Assembly (NCBI GenBank): GCA_030043285.1
Contig: JASHXZ010000301.1
Location: forward strand, 1-9,400
Length of the DNA stretch: 9,400 bases
Direction: 5' to 3'
Origin: Xanthobacteraceae bacterium
Lineage (GTDB): Bacteria > Pseudomonadota > Alphaproteobacteria > Rhizobiales > Xanthobacteraceae
The position numbers and the translations under genes are program-made. The notes beneath the pieces are model-generated. The model did no database searches, was not told where the DNA came from, and saw only the letters and a list, made by a program, of their open reading frames with translations. This document shows positions 1 through 6,290 of this stretch, in pieces. How positions within the stretch are numbered: the first letter of the stretch is position 1; each line of letters opens with the position of its first letter.

Positions 1-1369
1 CGGCGAACCCGTCGTCGGGCCGCGACAGATCCTTGTTGGCGACCGCGCGCACGATGTACGGCGTCACCAGGACCATCAGCTCGGTGCGTTGATTGATGTA
101 GTCGTTGCTCTTGAACAGCGGCCCCAGGATCGGCAGCTCCATCAGGCCGGGGAAGCCGTTGATGTTGTGCCGGGTCGAATCCTGGATCATGCCGGCCATG
201 GCCAGCGAGCCGCCCGACGGCAGCTCGACCGTGGTGTCGGCGCGGCGGGTGCGGATCGACGGGATCGTGGCCGTCGCGCTTGAGTTCGGCTGCGCCACAA
301 CGATGGAGTTATTGCTGGACAGATCCGACACTTCGGTCATCACCTTCAGGCTGATACGGCCGCCACTGAGCACGACGGGCGTGAAATTCAGGCTGACGCC
401 GAAGTTCTTGAACGTCACCGAGGGCTGACACGTCAGCGCCGAGTTGGGCGCGTTCGATGCGGGCGAACAGGAATAGCCGCTGAGCACCGGGAACTCGCCG
501 CCGGCAACGAACGTCGCGGTCTCGCCCGAGATCGCCGTCAGATTGGGTTCGGCCAGCGTGTGGATGACGCCAGCCTGCTCCATGGCGTGCAGCGTTGCGG
601 TGATGTTTTGAAAGCCGCCGGTGACGCTGGATTCGTTGATCGCCTGTCCGAATGCCGAGAACTGATTGAGGTTATTGAAATTGACCACCGCCGTGCCGTA
701 GTTCAGGCTGCCGGACAGATCGATGCCGAGCTGTTTGATCACATCGCGCTCGACTTCGGCGACCGTCACTTTGAGCATGACCTGGTCGCGGCCGCGCACC
801 ACGATGGCGTTGACGACCTTGGTGCCCTGCGGGACGGTCAGCGCCGAACCGTCATTGAGCAGCCGGGTGGCGATATCGTAGGCCTGCTGCGCCTCGGCCT
901 CGCTCGCCGCGGTGCCGGAAAGGATGACGCCCTCGCCGATGCCCTGCACGGTGATGTCGGCATCGGGAATCACCTGCCGGATCGCGGCTTGGATACCGTT
1001 GAGGTCGCGCCTGACCGCGAGGTCGAAGCCGGCGATCTGCTTGCCGTCGGCGTCGAAGAAGAAGACGTTGGTCTCGCCGACGCCGATGCCGATAATGTAG
1101 GCGCGGCGCGCCGAGCGCACGATCGCGTTGGCGATCTTCGGATCGGCGACCAGAACGTCCTTGATGTCGCGGGGCAGGTCGATGACCACCGACTTGCTGA
1201 CGCCAAGCGACACCACGCGCGATCCGACGTCGCTCGCCGCAACGTGGATGACCTGGCTCGGCGCTTCAGTGAGCGGCAGTTCGCCGGCCCGGGCGCCGCC
1301 ATGGCCGATCGCCCACGACGCCATCAGGCCGATGACGGCCGCGGCCGTAAGTGCTTTGCCAACTGCCAT
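1..1369 (-). CDS. cpaC: CpaC/RcpA outer-membrane secretin of the Tad pilus, 3' end outside window
   Basis: Secretin through which the Flp pilus crosses the outer membrane. My translation gives 456 residues before the window edge; the family is usually around 500, so only the extreme C-terminus is missing. Residues 1-28 form a signal peptide ending in ARA (cleavage after residue 28). Residues about 40-118 are the pilus-formation N-terminal domain (VVSLGVSKSVVIDLP, ETNVFFFD). About 120-185 is a BON-like ring domain. About 195-440 is the secretin core (TLAEPNLTAISGETATFVAGGEFPV begins near 271, in pieces; LGPLFKS near 415; ELMVLVTPYIVR near 430). There is an insertion with Cys301 and Cys314 just after GGEFPV. 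Two adjacent in-frame ATGs exist (1372 and 1369); GGAGAG at 1377-1382 gives spacing suitable for either, and I chose 1369. It lies 20 nt after the cpaB stop, so it is co-transcribed. Family call is secure; exact start is not. Confidence 0.95.
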   Translation of the reverse strand, partial: MAVGKALTAAAVIGLMASWAIGHGGARAGELPLTEAPSQVIHVAASDVGSRVVSLGVSKSVVIDLPRDIKDVLVADPKIANAIVRSARRAYIIGIGVGETNVFFFDADGKQIAGFDLAVRRDLNGIQAAIRQVIPDADITVQGIGEGVILSGTAASEAEAQQAYDIATRLLNDGSALTVPQGTKVVNAIVVRGRDQVMLKVTVAEVERDVIKQLGIDLSGSLNYGTAVVNFNNLNQFSAFGQAINESSVTGGFQNITATLHAMEQAGVIHTLAEPNLTAISGETATFVAGGEFPVLSGYSCSPASNAPNSALTCQPSVTFKNFGVSLNFTPVVLSGGRISLKVMTEVSDLSSNNSIVVAQPNSSATATIPSIRTRRADTTVELPSGGSLAMAGMIQDSTRHNINGFPGLMELPILGPLFKSNDYINQRTELMVLVTPYIVRAVANKDLSRPDDGFA

Positions 1370-1389
1370 CATCGATCTCTCCGCGCGCA

Positions 1390-2190
1390 TCAGCGGGCCA
1401 CCATGGTCAGGCTTCGCACGCCGAAGCTCACCGTGTGCATTGCCGCTTTGTCTGCATCGGCGCCGCTGCCTTCCGGATTCGGCGACTGCGAGTCGACGAG
1501 GCCGCGCAGCGACAGCGACAGCGTTCCCATCTGATGCGCCGCCTCGATCGCTTCTGCCTGCTGCGGCGTGAGCTCGAGCGTCGCGGTTTTGGCCATAGCG
1601 ACCTTCTGGCCGTTTTTGTCCTCGACCGTCTGGTCCACCGCCAGCACCGGCACGTTGCGCAGAATGGTGTCGGTGACGATCGTCTCGGTCCCGGAAGCTT
1701 TCTCCGCCGCCTTGTCGTGGCGCGTCAGCAGGATGTCGACGTGATCCTCGGGCAGGATGAAGCCGCCGGCGCCGCTCTCCGGAGAAATCGACACGGCCAC
1801 CGCACGCATTCCTTGGGGCAAGGTCGCCGCCAGAAAGCCCGAGCCCTTGGCGAACACCACGAAGGGATCGTAGATCGGCTGACCGGCGGCCACCGGCACG
1901 CGCACGATGCTGCCGTTGAATTGCGCGATCGCGTCGGGCCGGGCGGTTTTAGTGATGAAGTTGGCGTTCGCCGCGGCCTTCGGCCAGGTTTGCCATCCGA
2001 TACTGCCGGCGGCGAGCACTTGGCCGCGGTCGAGATCGGTCTTGGCCACCAGCACCTCGACGGTCTCAAGCTGCACCACGGGCGCCTTCGGCGCTTCCGG
2101 CGCCGGCTTGTGGTTGCCACTCGCCAAATAGGCGGCAACGCCTCCAGCGGCGACGGCAACACCGAGTACGACTAGTCGCGCGCCTTTCAT
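1390..2190 (-). CDS. cpaB: CpaB/RcpC Tad pilus periplasmic assembly protein (SAF domain)
   Basis: Periplasmic collar protein that works with the CpaC secretin in Flp pilus assembly. The product is 266 residues, normal for the family. Residues 5-23 form an N-terminal membrane anchor or signal segment (LVVLGVAVAAGGVAAYLA). A Pro/Ala-rich linker follows (28-40). An SAF domain occupies about 43-110 (VEVLVAKTDLDRGQVL, then VRVPVAAGQPI). The RcpC-type domain is at about 118-230 (FLAATLPQGMRAVAVSIS, GGFILPEDHVDILLT, RNVPVLAVDQ, TLELTPQQAEAI). The C-terminal 30 residues are low complexity and probably flexible. It sits directly upstream of cpaC with a 20-nt gap. It is separated from cpaA by 139 nt, which suggests it may have its own promoter. 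No strong Shine-Dalgarno is seen before the ATG; only a weak purine run is present. Confidence 0.95.
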   Translation of the reverse strand: MKGARLVVLGVAVAAGGVAAYLASGNHKPAPEAPKAPVVQLETVEVLVAKTDLDRGQVLAAGSIGWQTWPKAAANANFITKTARPDAIAQFNGSIVRVPVAAGQPIYDPFVVFAKGSGFLAATLPQGMRAVAVSISPESGAGGFILPEDHVDILLTRHDKAAEKASGTETIVTDTILRNVPVLAVDQTVEDKNGQKVAMAKTATLELTPQQAEAIEAAHQMGTLSLSLRGLVDSQSPNPEGSGADADKAAMHTVSFGVRSLTMVAR

Positions 2191-2329
2191 TACGCTTCAC
2201 ATCCCAAATCACGCCGCGGCACCGACGCCGCCTGCGACGGATTCCAGCAGCTAAACGTCAAAGCATGGTTAATGAGGCGTATCTAAATCGAGTTAATTGC
2301 GCGTTACGCCGCTCGCGCCACAGCTGCGC
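2191..2329 (-). promoter_or_regulatory. cpaA-cpaB intergenic region with CtrA-like motifs
   Basis: This 139-nt gap is unusually long for a tight Tad operon. It contains TTAA-N7-TTAC at 2293-2307, one base off the CtrA consensus TTAA-N7-TTAA. On the minus strand it also contains the exact octamer TTAACCAT (2272-2265), a known CtrA half-site form. A TTGACG hexamer (minus strand, 2261-2256) follows immediately and could serve as a -35 element, but I see no good -10 at standard spacing. The region is locally AT-richer than the flanking genes. Inference: a cpaBC promoter, possibly under CtrA cell-cycle control as is known for Caulobacter pilA. AT-rich motifs this short can occur by chance. Confidence 0.4.
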
Positions 2330-2836
2330 TCAGCGGCCGAGCGCCGCCAGCCACTCGGTATGCGGATAGACCAGCAGCGCCGCCGCGGCGAGCGCAATGC
2401 CGTACGGCACGCCGCCGCCGGTTCGATGCAGCCGTTCGACCCATTCGCGGCCGGCGAGGACGCGCGGCAGCGGCAGCATGCGGAATTGGATCAGGACGAG
2501 GGTAAGCGCGCCGCCGAAGATCGAGGCGTACAGCAGATAGTCGAGCAGATGCGCGAAGCCGAACCACAGCGCCGTGGCCGCCGCCAGCTTGGCGTCGCCG
2601 CCGCCGACCCAGCCGCAGCTGAACAGGCCGAAGCTGACGACCAGCACCGCCGCGCCGGCGCCGATGTGCCAGCCGATGGCCGCCGGGCTCATTCCGGTCA
2701 GCACCGCGAGCACGAAAAAGCCGCCGACCAGAACCAGCGAGACGCGGTTGGCGATCGTCATGGTGAACAGATCGCTCGAGGCGGCGAACGCCATGGTCGC
2801 CGGGAACAGCGTCAGTCCGATCGCTTGCGTCAGCAT
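2330..2836 (-). CDS. cpaA: CpaA/TadV prepilin peptidase (A24 family)
   Basis: Inner-membrane aspartic protease that cleaves the leader of Flp pilin and the TadE/TadF pseudopilins. From the preferred start it has 168 residues, typical of CpaA/TadV, which lacks the methylase domain of PilD. The two catalytic aspartates are visible: Asp22 in SSDLFTMTIANR and Asp81 in the GxGD motif (GWVGGGDAK). The protein is otherwise almost all hydrophobic, with about five or six membrane segments. The usual Pro of the first motif (TIPNR) is Ala here, probably tolerated. An in-frame start 25 codons upstream (2911) is rejected because that extension would run through the terminator hairpin and is not family-like. 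The chosen ATG has only a weak ribosome site (GAG 7 nt away). It lies downstream of pilA in the same direction. Confidence 0.93.
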   Translation of the reverse strand: MLTQAIGLTLFPATMAFAASSDLFTMTIANRVSLVLVGGFFVLAVLTGMSPAAIGWHIGAGAAVLVVSFGLFSCGWVGGGDAKLAAATALWFGFAHLLDYLLYASIFGGALTLVLIQFRMLPLPRVLAGREWVERLHRTGGGVPYGIALAAAALLVYPHTEWLAALGR

Positions 2837-2887
2837 TGCGGCTCGATCGATAGACGACGTGGGTTGAAGCAAGGTTAGCGACGGCTG

Positions 2888-2919
2888 AAAATGAAAAGGC
2901 TCCGGAACCAACCGGAGCC
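2888..2919 (-). terminator. Rho-independent terminator (or attenuator) after pilA
   Basis: A perfect 8-bp GC-rich stem, GGCTCCGG / CCGGAGCC (2898-2905 and 2912-2919), has a 6-nt loop. Read on the minus strand it is followed directly by TTTTCATTTTC. It begins 27 nt past the pilA stop codon and 51 nt before the cpaA start. It fits the common Tad arrangement in which an abundant pilin transcript ends here and some transcription reads through into the assembly genes. Confidence 0.85.
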
Positions 2920-2945
2920 CTCTCGTAGCAATGGAAAAACGACGC

Positions 2946-3110
2946 TTACTTGAGGGCGCTGGAAACGCTCGAGAAGGTCGTCTTCAAGTTGGTGCCGAGG
3001 CCCTGCACGACGGCGATGATGGCAACCGAAATGCCGGCGGCGATGAGGCCGTATTCAATGGCCGTGGCGCCTGACTGGTCCTTCACGAAACGCGAAACAA
3101 GGGTCTTCAT
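2946..3110 (-). CDS. pilA: Flp/PilA major pilin of the Tad pilus
   Basis: Structural subunit of the Flp pilus, 54 residues, a standard size. A short basic leader (MKTLVSRFVKDQSG) is followed by the hallmark Flp motif ATAIEYGLIAAGI. CpaA is expected to cut after Gly14, leaving Ala as residue 1 and Glu at +5 followed by Tyr at +6. Residues 15-37 form the hydrophobic helix; the C-terminal tail (GTNLKTTFSSVSSALK) is the usual short amphipathic end. A longer in-frame version starting at 3131 is rejected: a strong AAGGAG lies 7 nt before the ATG at 3110 and would fall inside the longer reading. It is the first gene of the leftward cluster and is followed by its own terminator, consistent with high-level expression. 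Confidence 0.97.
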   Translation of the reverse strand: MKTLVSRFVKDQSGATAIEYGLIAAGISVAIIAVVQGLGTNLKTTFSSVSSALK

Positions 3111-3117
3111 GGGTTGG

Positions 3118-3123
3118 CTCCTT
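3118..3123 (-). promoter_or_regulatory. pilA ribosome binding site
   Basis: AAGGAG on the minus strand with a 7-nt spacer to the ATG at 3110. It is the strongest Shine-Dalgarno in the window and decides the pilin start. Confidence 0.85.
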
Positions 3124-3592
3124 AGGTCCACACTTGGCTGTCTGAGCGTCGACCCAACGGCCTTCTTGGACCATTTGGATCGCTGGCGACGCTAACAACA
3201 AACAATTTCGACGCCGTTAAACCATTCGCATAAAACCGCGGGTTCCCCGCCAAACGAGGACGTAGTTAACAGCGTGTTTCGTCCGTCGCGATCCGTCGTT
3301 TCGCGCCCTACCGCGACCGGATCGCCGGCGCTGTTCCTTGCCGCGCATATTTGCACGGCCGACGTTAAATCGCCGTAAGCAATCGCGTCGATTTTTACCG
3401 CAATGTGCGGGTTTGTTCTTTGCTGTCTCGATCGCATTTTCCGGGCGCCGGAATGCCGGCCGTGTGTACCAATTGCTTAAGCATTTGGCAGACATTTGCA
3501 GCCATTAATTCGAGCCGGTTTGCCATACGCCGAAGGTGCGCGTCCGCAACGACTTCAACAAAAAAGGCGCCGGCAAACAGGGAGCATTTGCC
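3124..3592. promoter_or_regulatory. Long divergent control region between pilA and tadG
   Basis: About 470 nt with no convincing gene; the open frames here have unlike-family, low-complexity translations and poor codon use. It must carry the leftward pilA promoter and the rightward tadG promoter. Visible elements follow. GGTCCA (3125-3130) and TGGACC (3167-3172) are inverted arms in the pilA leader. TTAA tetramers occur at 3217, 3266, 3365, 3475 and 3506, none with a good CtrA partner. A TTCCGG-GCG-CCGGAA palindrome lies at 3439-3453. A sigma-54-like TTGGCA...TTTGCA lies at 3485-3500, with GG-to-GC spacing one base short. I cannot assign -35/-10 boxes with confidence. The tadG ribosome site GGGAG lies 8 nt before its ATG. 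Confidence 0.6.
3439..3453. repeat. Hyphenated palindrome TTCCGG-GCG-CCGGAA, possible operator
   Basis: Perfect 6-bp arms around a 3-nt centre, 140 nt upstream of the tadG start and about 330 nt upstream of pilA. It is symmetric like a dimeric-regulator site, but the regulator is unknown and a chance GC-rich palindrome cannot be excluded. Confidence 0.35.
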
Positions 3593-5296
3593 ATGGAACA
3601 AACGAGCAAGAAATCAATCGGGCCGACGCCCCCGTTCGCGCGCACCCGAAAGCTGGTCGCGCGTTTCTGCTCGAGCGAGCGCGGCAACGTCGCGATCATC
3701 TGTGCGTTGTGCGCCCTGCCGCTGGTCAGCGCCATCGGCTGCGTCGTCGATTATACGATGGCCTCGACGATTAAAACCCGACTGCAGGCGGCCGCCGATG
3801 CCGCGGCGTTGGCAACCGTTTCGATCAACTCGCCGGTCATCTCGACGGCGACCAATATGAGCGGCAACGGCACCGTCTCCAACGGCGCGACCACGGCGAC
3901 CAGCTATTTCAGCGCCAACCTGACGTCGGCGCCGGCGGACACCGGCTACACCAATCTGACATCCAATGCGACGGTCAGCAAAAGCGGACAAACGGTGACC
4001 GCGGCCGTGACCTTCTCGGCTTCCGTTCCCACGTATTTCATGGGCGTGCTCGGCTTCAAAACTGTCGGGATTTCCGGCACGTCGACGGCAAGCTACAGTT
4101 TGCCGACCTTCATCAATTTCTACCTCCTGCTCGACGTCTCGGGCTCGATGAGCTTTCCTTCGACCCAGGCCGAGCAGCAAAGGCTGATGGCGGTCAATCC
4201 CGACGACCTGCTGGGAGACCCTGGCTATCAGCAAGGCTGCCAGTTCGCCTGCCACTTCTCCGCGCAGGGGTCCTGCCCGCAAACCGGCGATCCCGTCCAC
4301 ATGGGTCCGACCCCGGCCATGGGCGCGGCCGCGCCAAAGAACACCAACCCGTCGCCTGGCGGCTACTGCCAAGGATTTCTCATTTCGCGTCTTGGCACCA
4401 CGCCGGTGTCACTTGGAACGCCTTCCAGTACCAACAACAACGTACAGAACGGCAACAACATCAATTGGGGCAATACACCGGTTTCGAATTGTCCGAATCC
4501 GGGAACGACAGCCTGCATCCAGTTGCGCGCCGACGCGGTCGGCTATGCGGTCAACGCGCTGTTGTCGCAGGCCACCCAAACCGAAGGCGCCGACGGAATA
4601 TCGAACCAGTTCCAGGTGGGACTGTTTCCCTTCATTCAGAACGTATGCACCTCCAGCGCCGGCAGCAGCAATTCGTGCTCGGTCGGCCTGACCACCAGCC
4701 TCAACGGCAGCACGATCACGAGCTTCGCGACACAGCTGGCAAATCTTTTGGATACGGGTCAAAACGCCACGCTGGGCTCCGGCGGCACGCATTTCGAGAA
4801 CGCGCTCTCCAGCATGAATACCTTCATCACCAACGTCGGCACCGGCTCGAGCTCGACCAGTGGCCTGCCCTATCTCTTCATCGTCACCGACGGCTCGCAG
4901 GATTATCAGACGCAGTCGGGCGGCAACTGGAGTGCGGAAAACTGGTCGGCCTCTACGGACGTGCCCTATCAGAACACGTCGACGGTCATGCCCGGATTCA
5001 CTGGAAACGACCAGACCGGCAGCCAGAACATCAATTGGTGCACGAAGATAAAAAATCGCGGCATCACGATTGCCGTCCTGTACATTCCTTATCAGCCCAT
5101 CTCGGATCCCAGCACCATCTGGAATGACGAAGACGGCTACGCCAACACCAACGTCAATAGCGGGAACATTCCGGCGTCCCTGCAGGGTTGCGCGTCACCG
5201 AACTTCTTCTATACGGCCAGCTCGCCGGCGGACATCACCAACGCGTTGGTCACGATGTTCGAGCAGGCGGTCAGCACCGCGCACATCACCAACTGA
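3593..5296 (+). CDS. tadG: TadG-type Flp pilus protein with von Willebrand A domain
   Basis: Large Tad-associated protein, probably a pilus-linked or surface-exposed adhesin (567 residues). Residues 1-30 are a basic cytoplasmic leader. About 31-53 is the TadE/TadG-type pilin-like helix (SSERGNVAIICALCALPLV), which lacks the Glu at +5 found in true pilins, as is usual for TadG. Residues 60-170 form a predicted beta-rich linker. A vWA fold runs from about 175 to 560 with an intact MIDAS metal site: DVSGS at 181-185, Thr399 in GGTHFENAL, and Asp433 in FIVTDGS. A long insertion (about 190-305) separates the first MIDAS strand from the following helix and is rich in Asn, Gly, Pro and Cys. Ten cysteines lie in the exported part (216, 220, 228, 259, 300, 308, 352, 362, 483, 533). 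The start at 3593 is chosen for GGGAG 8 nt upstream; 3536 is open but has no ribosome site. It diverges from pilA and converges on tadE/tadF. Confidence 0.9.
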   Translation: MEQTSKKSIGPTPPFARTRKLVARFCSSERGNVAIICALCALPLVSAIGCVVDYTMASTIKTRLQAAADAAALATVSINSPVISTATNMSGNGTVSNGATTATSYFSANLTSAPADTGYTNLTSNATVSKSGQTVTAAVTFSASVPTYFMGVLGFKTVGISGTSTASYSLPTFINFYLLLDVSGSMSFPSTQAEQQRLMAVNPDDLLGDPGYQQGCQFACHFSAQGSCPQTGDPVHMGPTPAMGAAAPKNTNPSPGGYCQGFLISRLGTTPVSLGTPSSTNNNVQNGNNINWGNTPVSNCPNPGTTACIQLRADAVGYAVNALLSQATQTEGADGISNQFQVGLFPFIQNVCTSSAGSSNSCSVGLTTSLNGSTITSFATQLANLLDTGQNATLGSGGTHFENALSSMNTFITNVGTGSSSTSGLPYLFIVTDGSQDYQTQSGGNWSAENWSASTDVPYQNTSTVMPGFTGNDQTGSQNINWCTKIKNRGITIAVLYIPYQPISDPSTIWNDEDGYANTNVNSGNIPASLQGCASPNFFYTASSPADITNALVTMFEQAVSTAHITN

Positions 5297-5314
5297 AGTA
5301 TCGCCCTTAAGGAG

Positions 5315-5328
5315 CGAGCGTGCGCTCG
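5315..5328 (+). terminator. Inverted repeat just after tadG
   Basis: CGAGCG-TG-CGCTCG, a compact GC-rich hairpin 19 nt past the tadG stop. It has no following T-run, so it is at best a weak terminator or an mRNA 3'-end stabiliser. Confidence 0.35.
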
Positions 5329-5695
5329 ATCGAAAACCCGCGCAATCGGTCGCAGCATTTGACGTCGTCCGTAAGTGCCGCCAACGCGCCCTGCCGGAAA
5401 TAGCCGGCGCAGGCTACGCGACTGCCATGACGCGGAGCCGAGTAAGTACTCCCGGCGCTTATCGTTCAAGGCGTCCTGCCGGCGCGGTCAGGAATGCGTT
5501 CTCGTCGCATGGCGGGAACGTTGTCTGCGTCGGCGCCGGCCGTCACTGCCAATGGCTGCGCCCGTGCCTCGCATGAGGGCCCACGGGATAGCGCCACCGG
5601 CGGCGGCTTAGCAGAATATCCCCGAGAGCGGACACCGCGCTTGGCGTCACAGCCCGAACTGGAACGGAACCGGAGCTCAAACCCGATCCAGAGCC

Positions 5696-5715
5696 CGAGC
5701 CCCGTCCAGGGCTCG
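5696..5715 (-). terminator. Inverted repeat just after the TadF-like gene
   Basis: CGAGCCC-N6-GGGCTCG forms a 7-bp stem with a 6-nt loop, beginning 5 nt past the minus-strand stop codon at 5721. No T-tract follows on the minus strand, so it is not a canonical intrinsic terminator. Its position still suggests it marks the end of the tadE-tadF transcript. Confidence 0.45.
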
Positions 5716-5720
5716 AAGAG

Positions 5721-6290
5721 TTAACACGTCGTGACGCTTTGCGGGGGATACAACACACAAGAGCTGCTTCGCGGCGTCACATACAGGCTGTCGCTCAGCG
5801 CGATCGACGCCGGAAAGACGTAACCGAACAGCGGCGTATAGGTGTAGCTCACCTGGGCGTAAATCAGGTAGCACGGATACGCGTTGCAGGTAGCGAAGTT
5901 GCCCGGAACGGTGGCGGATGCCCCCTGCGTCAGCGCGGTGCCATTGAGCGAATAGCTCCAGCTTACGATGGCTTTCGTCGCGCTCTTCACCTCAATTTGC
6001 GAGACCGTGACAGCGACCGGCGTCGCCGAGTATGGCGTGAGTATCACGCCGGTTGCGCCGACGATGTTGCTCATATCGGTCGACTGAATCGTCGAATATT
6101 GATTGGTGATGGCGGCGAGCGAATAGGTCGCGGTGCGCACTTTCATGTAGACGGCGATCGCCCTGCCGGCGTCGATCGAGCCCAGGAACATGACAACGAG
6201 CACGGGCAGCATCATGCCGAACTCGACCGCCGCCAAGCCGCGCGTCGATGCCGCAAAACGCCGACAGAGCCTGGCGGCTGGCGGTCGCAT
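5721..6290 (-). CDS. TadE/TadF-like pseudopilin
   Basis: Minor pilin-like protein of the Tad system, 189 residues, and probably the TadF counterpart of the preceding tadE. A basic leader (MRPPAARLCRRFAASTRG) ends in Gly18. The next residues, LAAVEFGMMLPVLVVMFLG, give Glu at +5 and Phe at +6 after the predicted CpaA cut, followed by a hydrophobic helix to about residue 38. The conserved TadE segment SIDAGRAIAVYMKV follows. The exported part is Ser/Thr/Tyr-rich with four cysteines (135, 140, 178, 189), the last being the C-terminal residue. The ATG at 6290 shares its A with the TGA stop of the upstream tadE (TGATG), implying translational coupling. A GGAG lies 8 nt upstream. A TTG one codon earlier is possible but unnecessary. 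Confidence 0.88.
   Translation of the reverse strand: MRPPAARLCRRFAASTRGLAAVEFGMMLPVLVVMFLGSIDAGRAIAVYMKVRTATYSLAAITNQYSTIQSTDMSNIVGATGVILTPYSATPVAVTVSQIEVKSATKAIVSWSYSLNGTALTQGASATVPGNFATCNAYPCYLIYAQVSYTYTPLFGYVFPASIALSDSLYVTPRSSSCVLYPPQSVTTC

Larger units (their letters stand above)
5297..5720. other. 424-nt convergent gap with no convincing gene
   Basis: This lies between the tadG stop and the stop of the TadF-like gene. All frames give Arg/Pro/Ala-rich translations without family features. A tiny GTG-started frame at 5320 (27 codons) has AAGGAG upstream but no recognisable product. Two inverted repeats sit at the edges, one just after each gene (5315-5328 and 5696-5715), consistent with transcript ends. 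The middle may be decayed sequence or an unannotated RNA; nothing further is visible. Confidence 0.5.

Noticed and set aside
560..1534. 324-codon plus-strand frame opposite cpaC and cpaB
   Set aside because: Antisense shadow in high-GC DNA; it is rich in Asp, His and Arg, crosses the boundary of two well-supported genes and has no family resemblance.
2297..2878. Long plus-strand open frame opposite cpaA
   Set aside because: Its translation is Gln/Arg/Ala/Asp-rich without domain features. It is the antisense shadow of the membrane peptidase, whose catalytic motifs are intact.
3192..3437. 81-codon minus-strand frame in the pilA-tadG gap
   Set aside because: No ribosome site, no recognisable family, and codon use unlike the neighbours; it lies in a promoter-rich stretch.
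3485..3500. Sigma-54-like promoter TTGGCA...TTTGCA before tadG
   Set aside because: The GG-to-GC distance is 9 nt rather than the near-invariant 10, so it is mentioned only as a near match.
5320..5403. 27-codon GTG-started frame after tadG with AAGGAG upstream
   Set aside because: No recognisable product, and the start lies inside a hairpin; not enough to call a gene.
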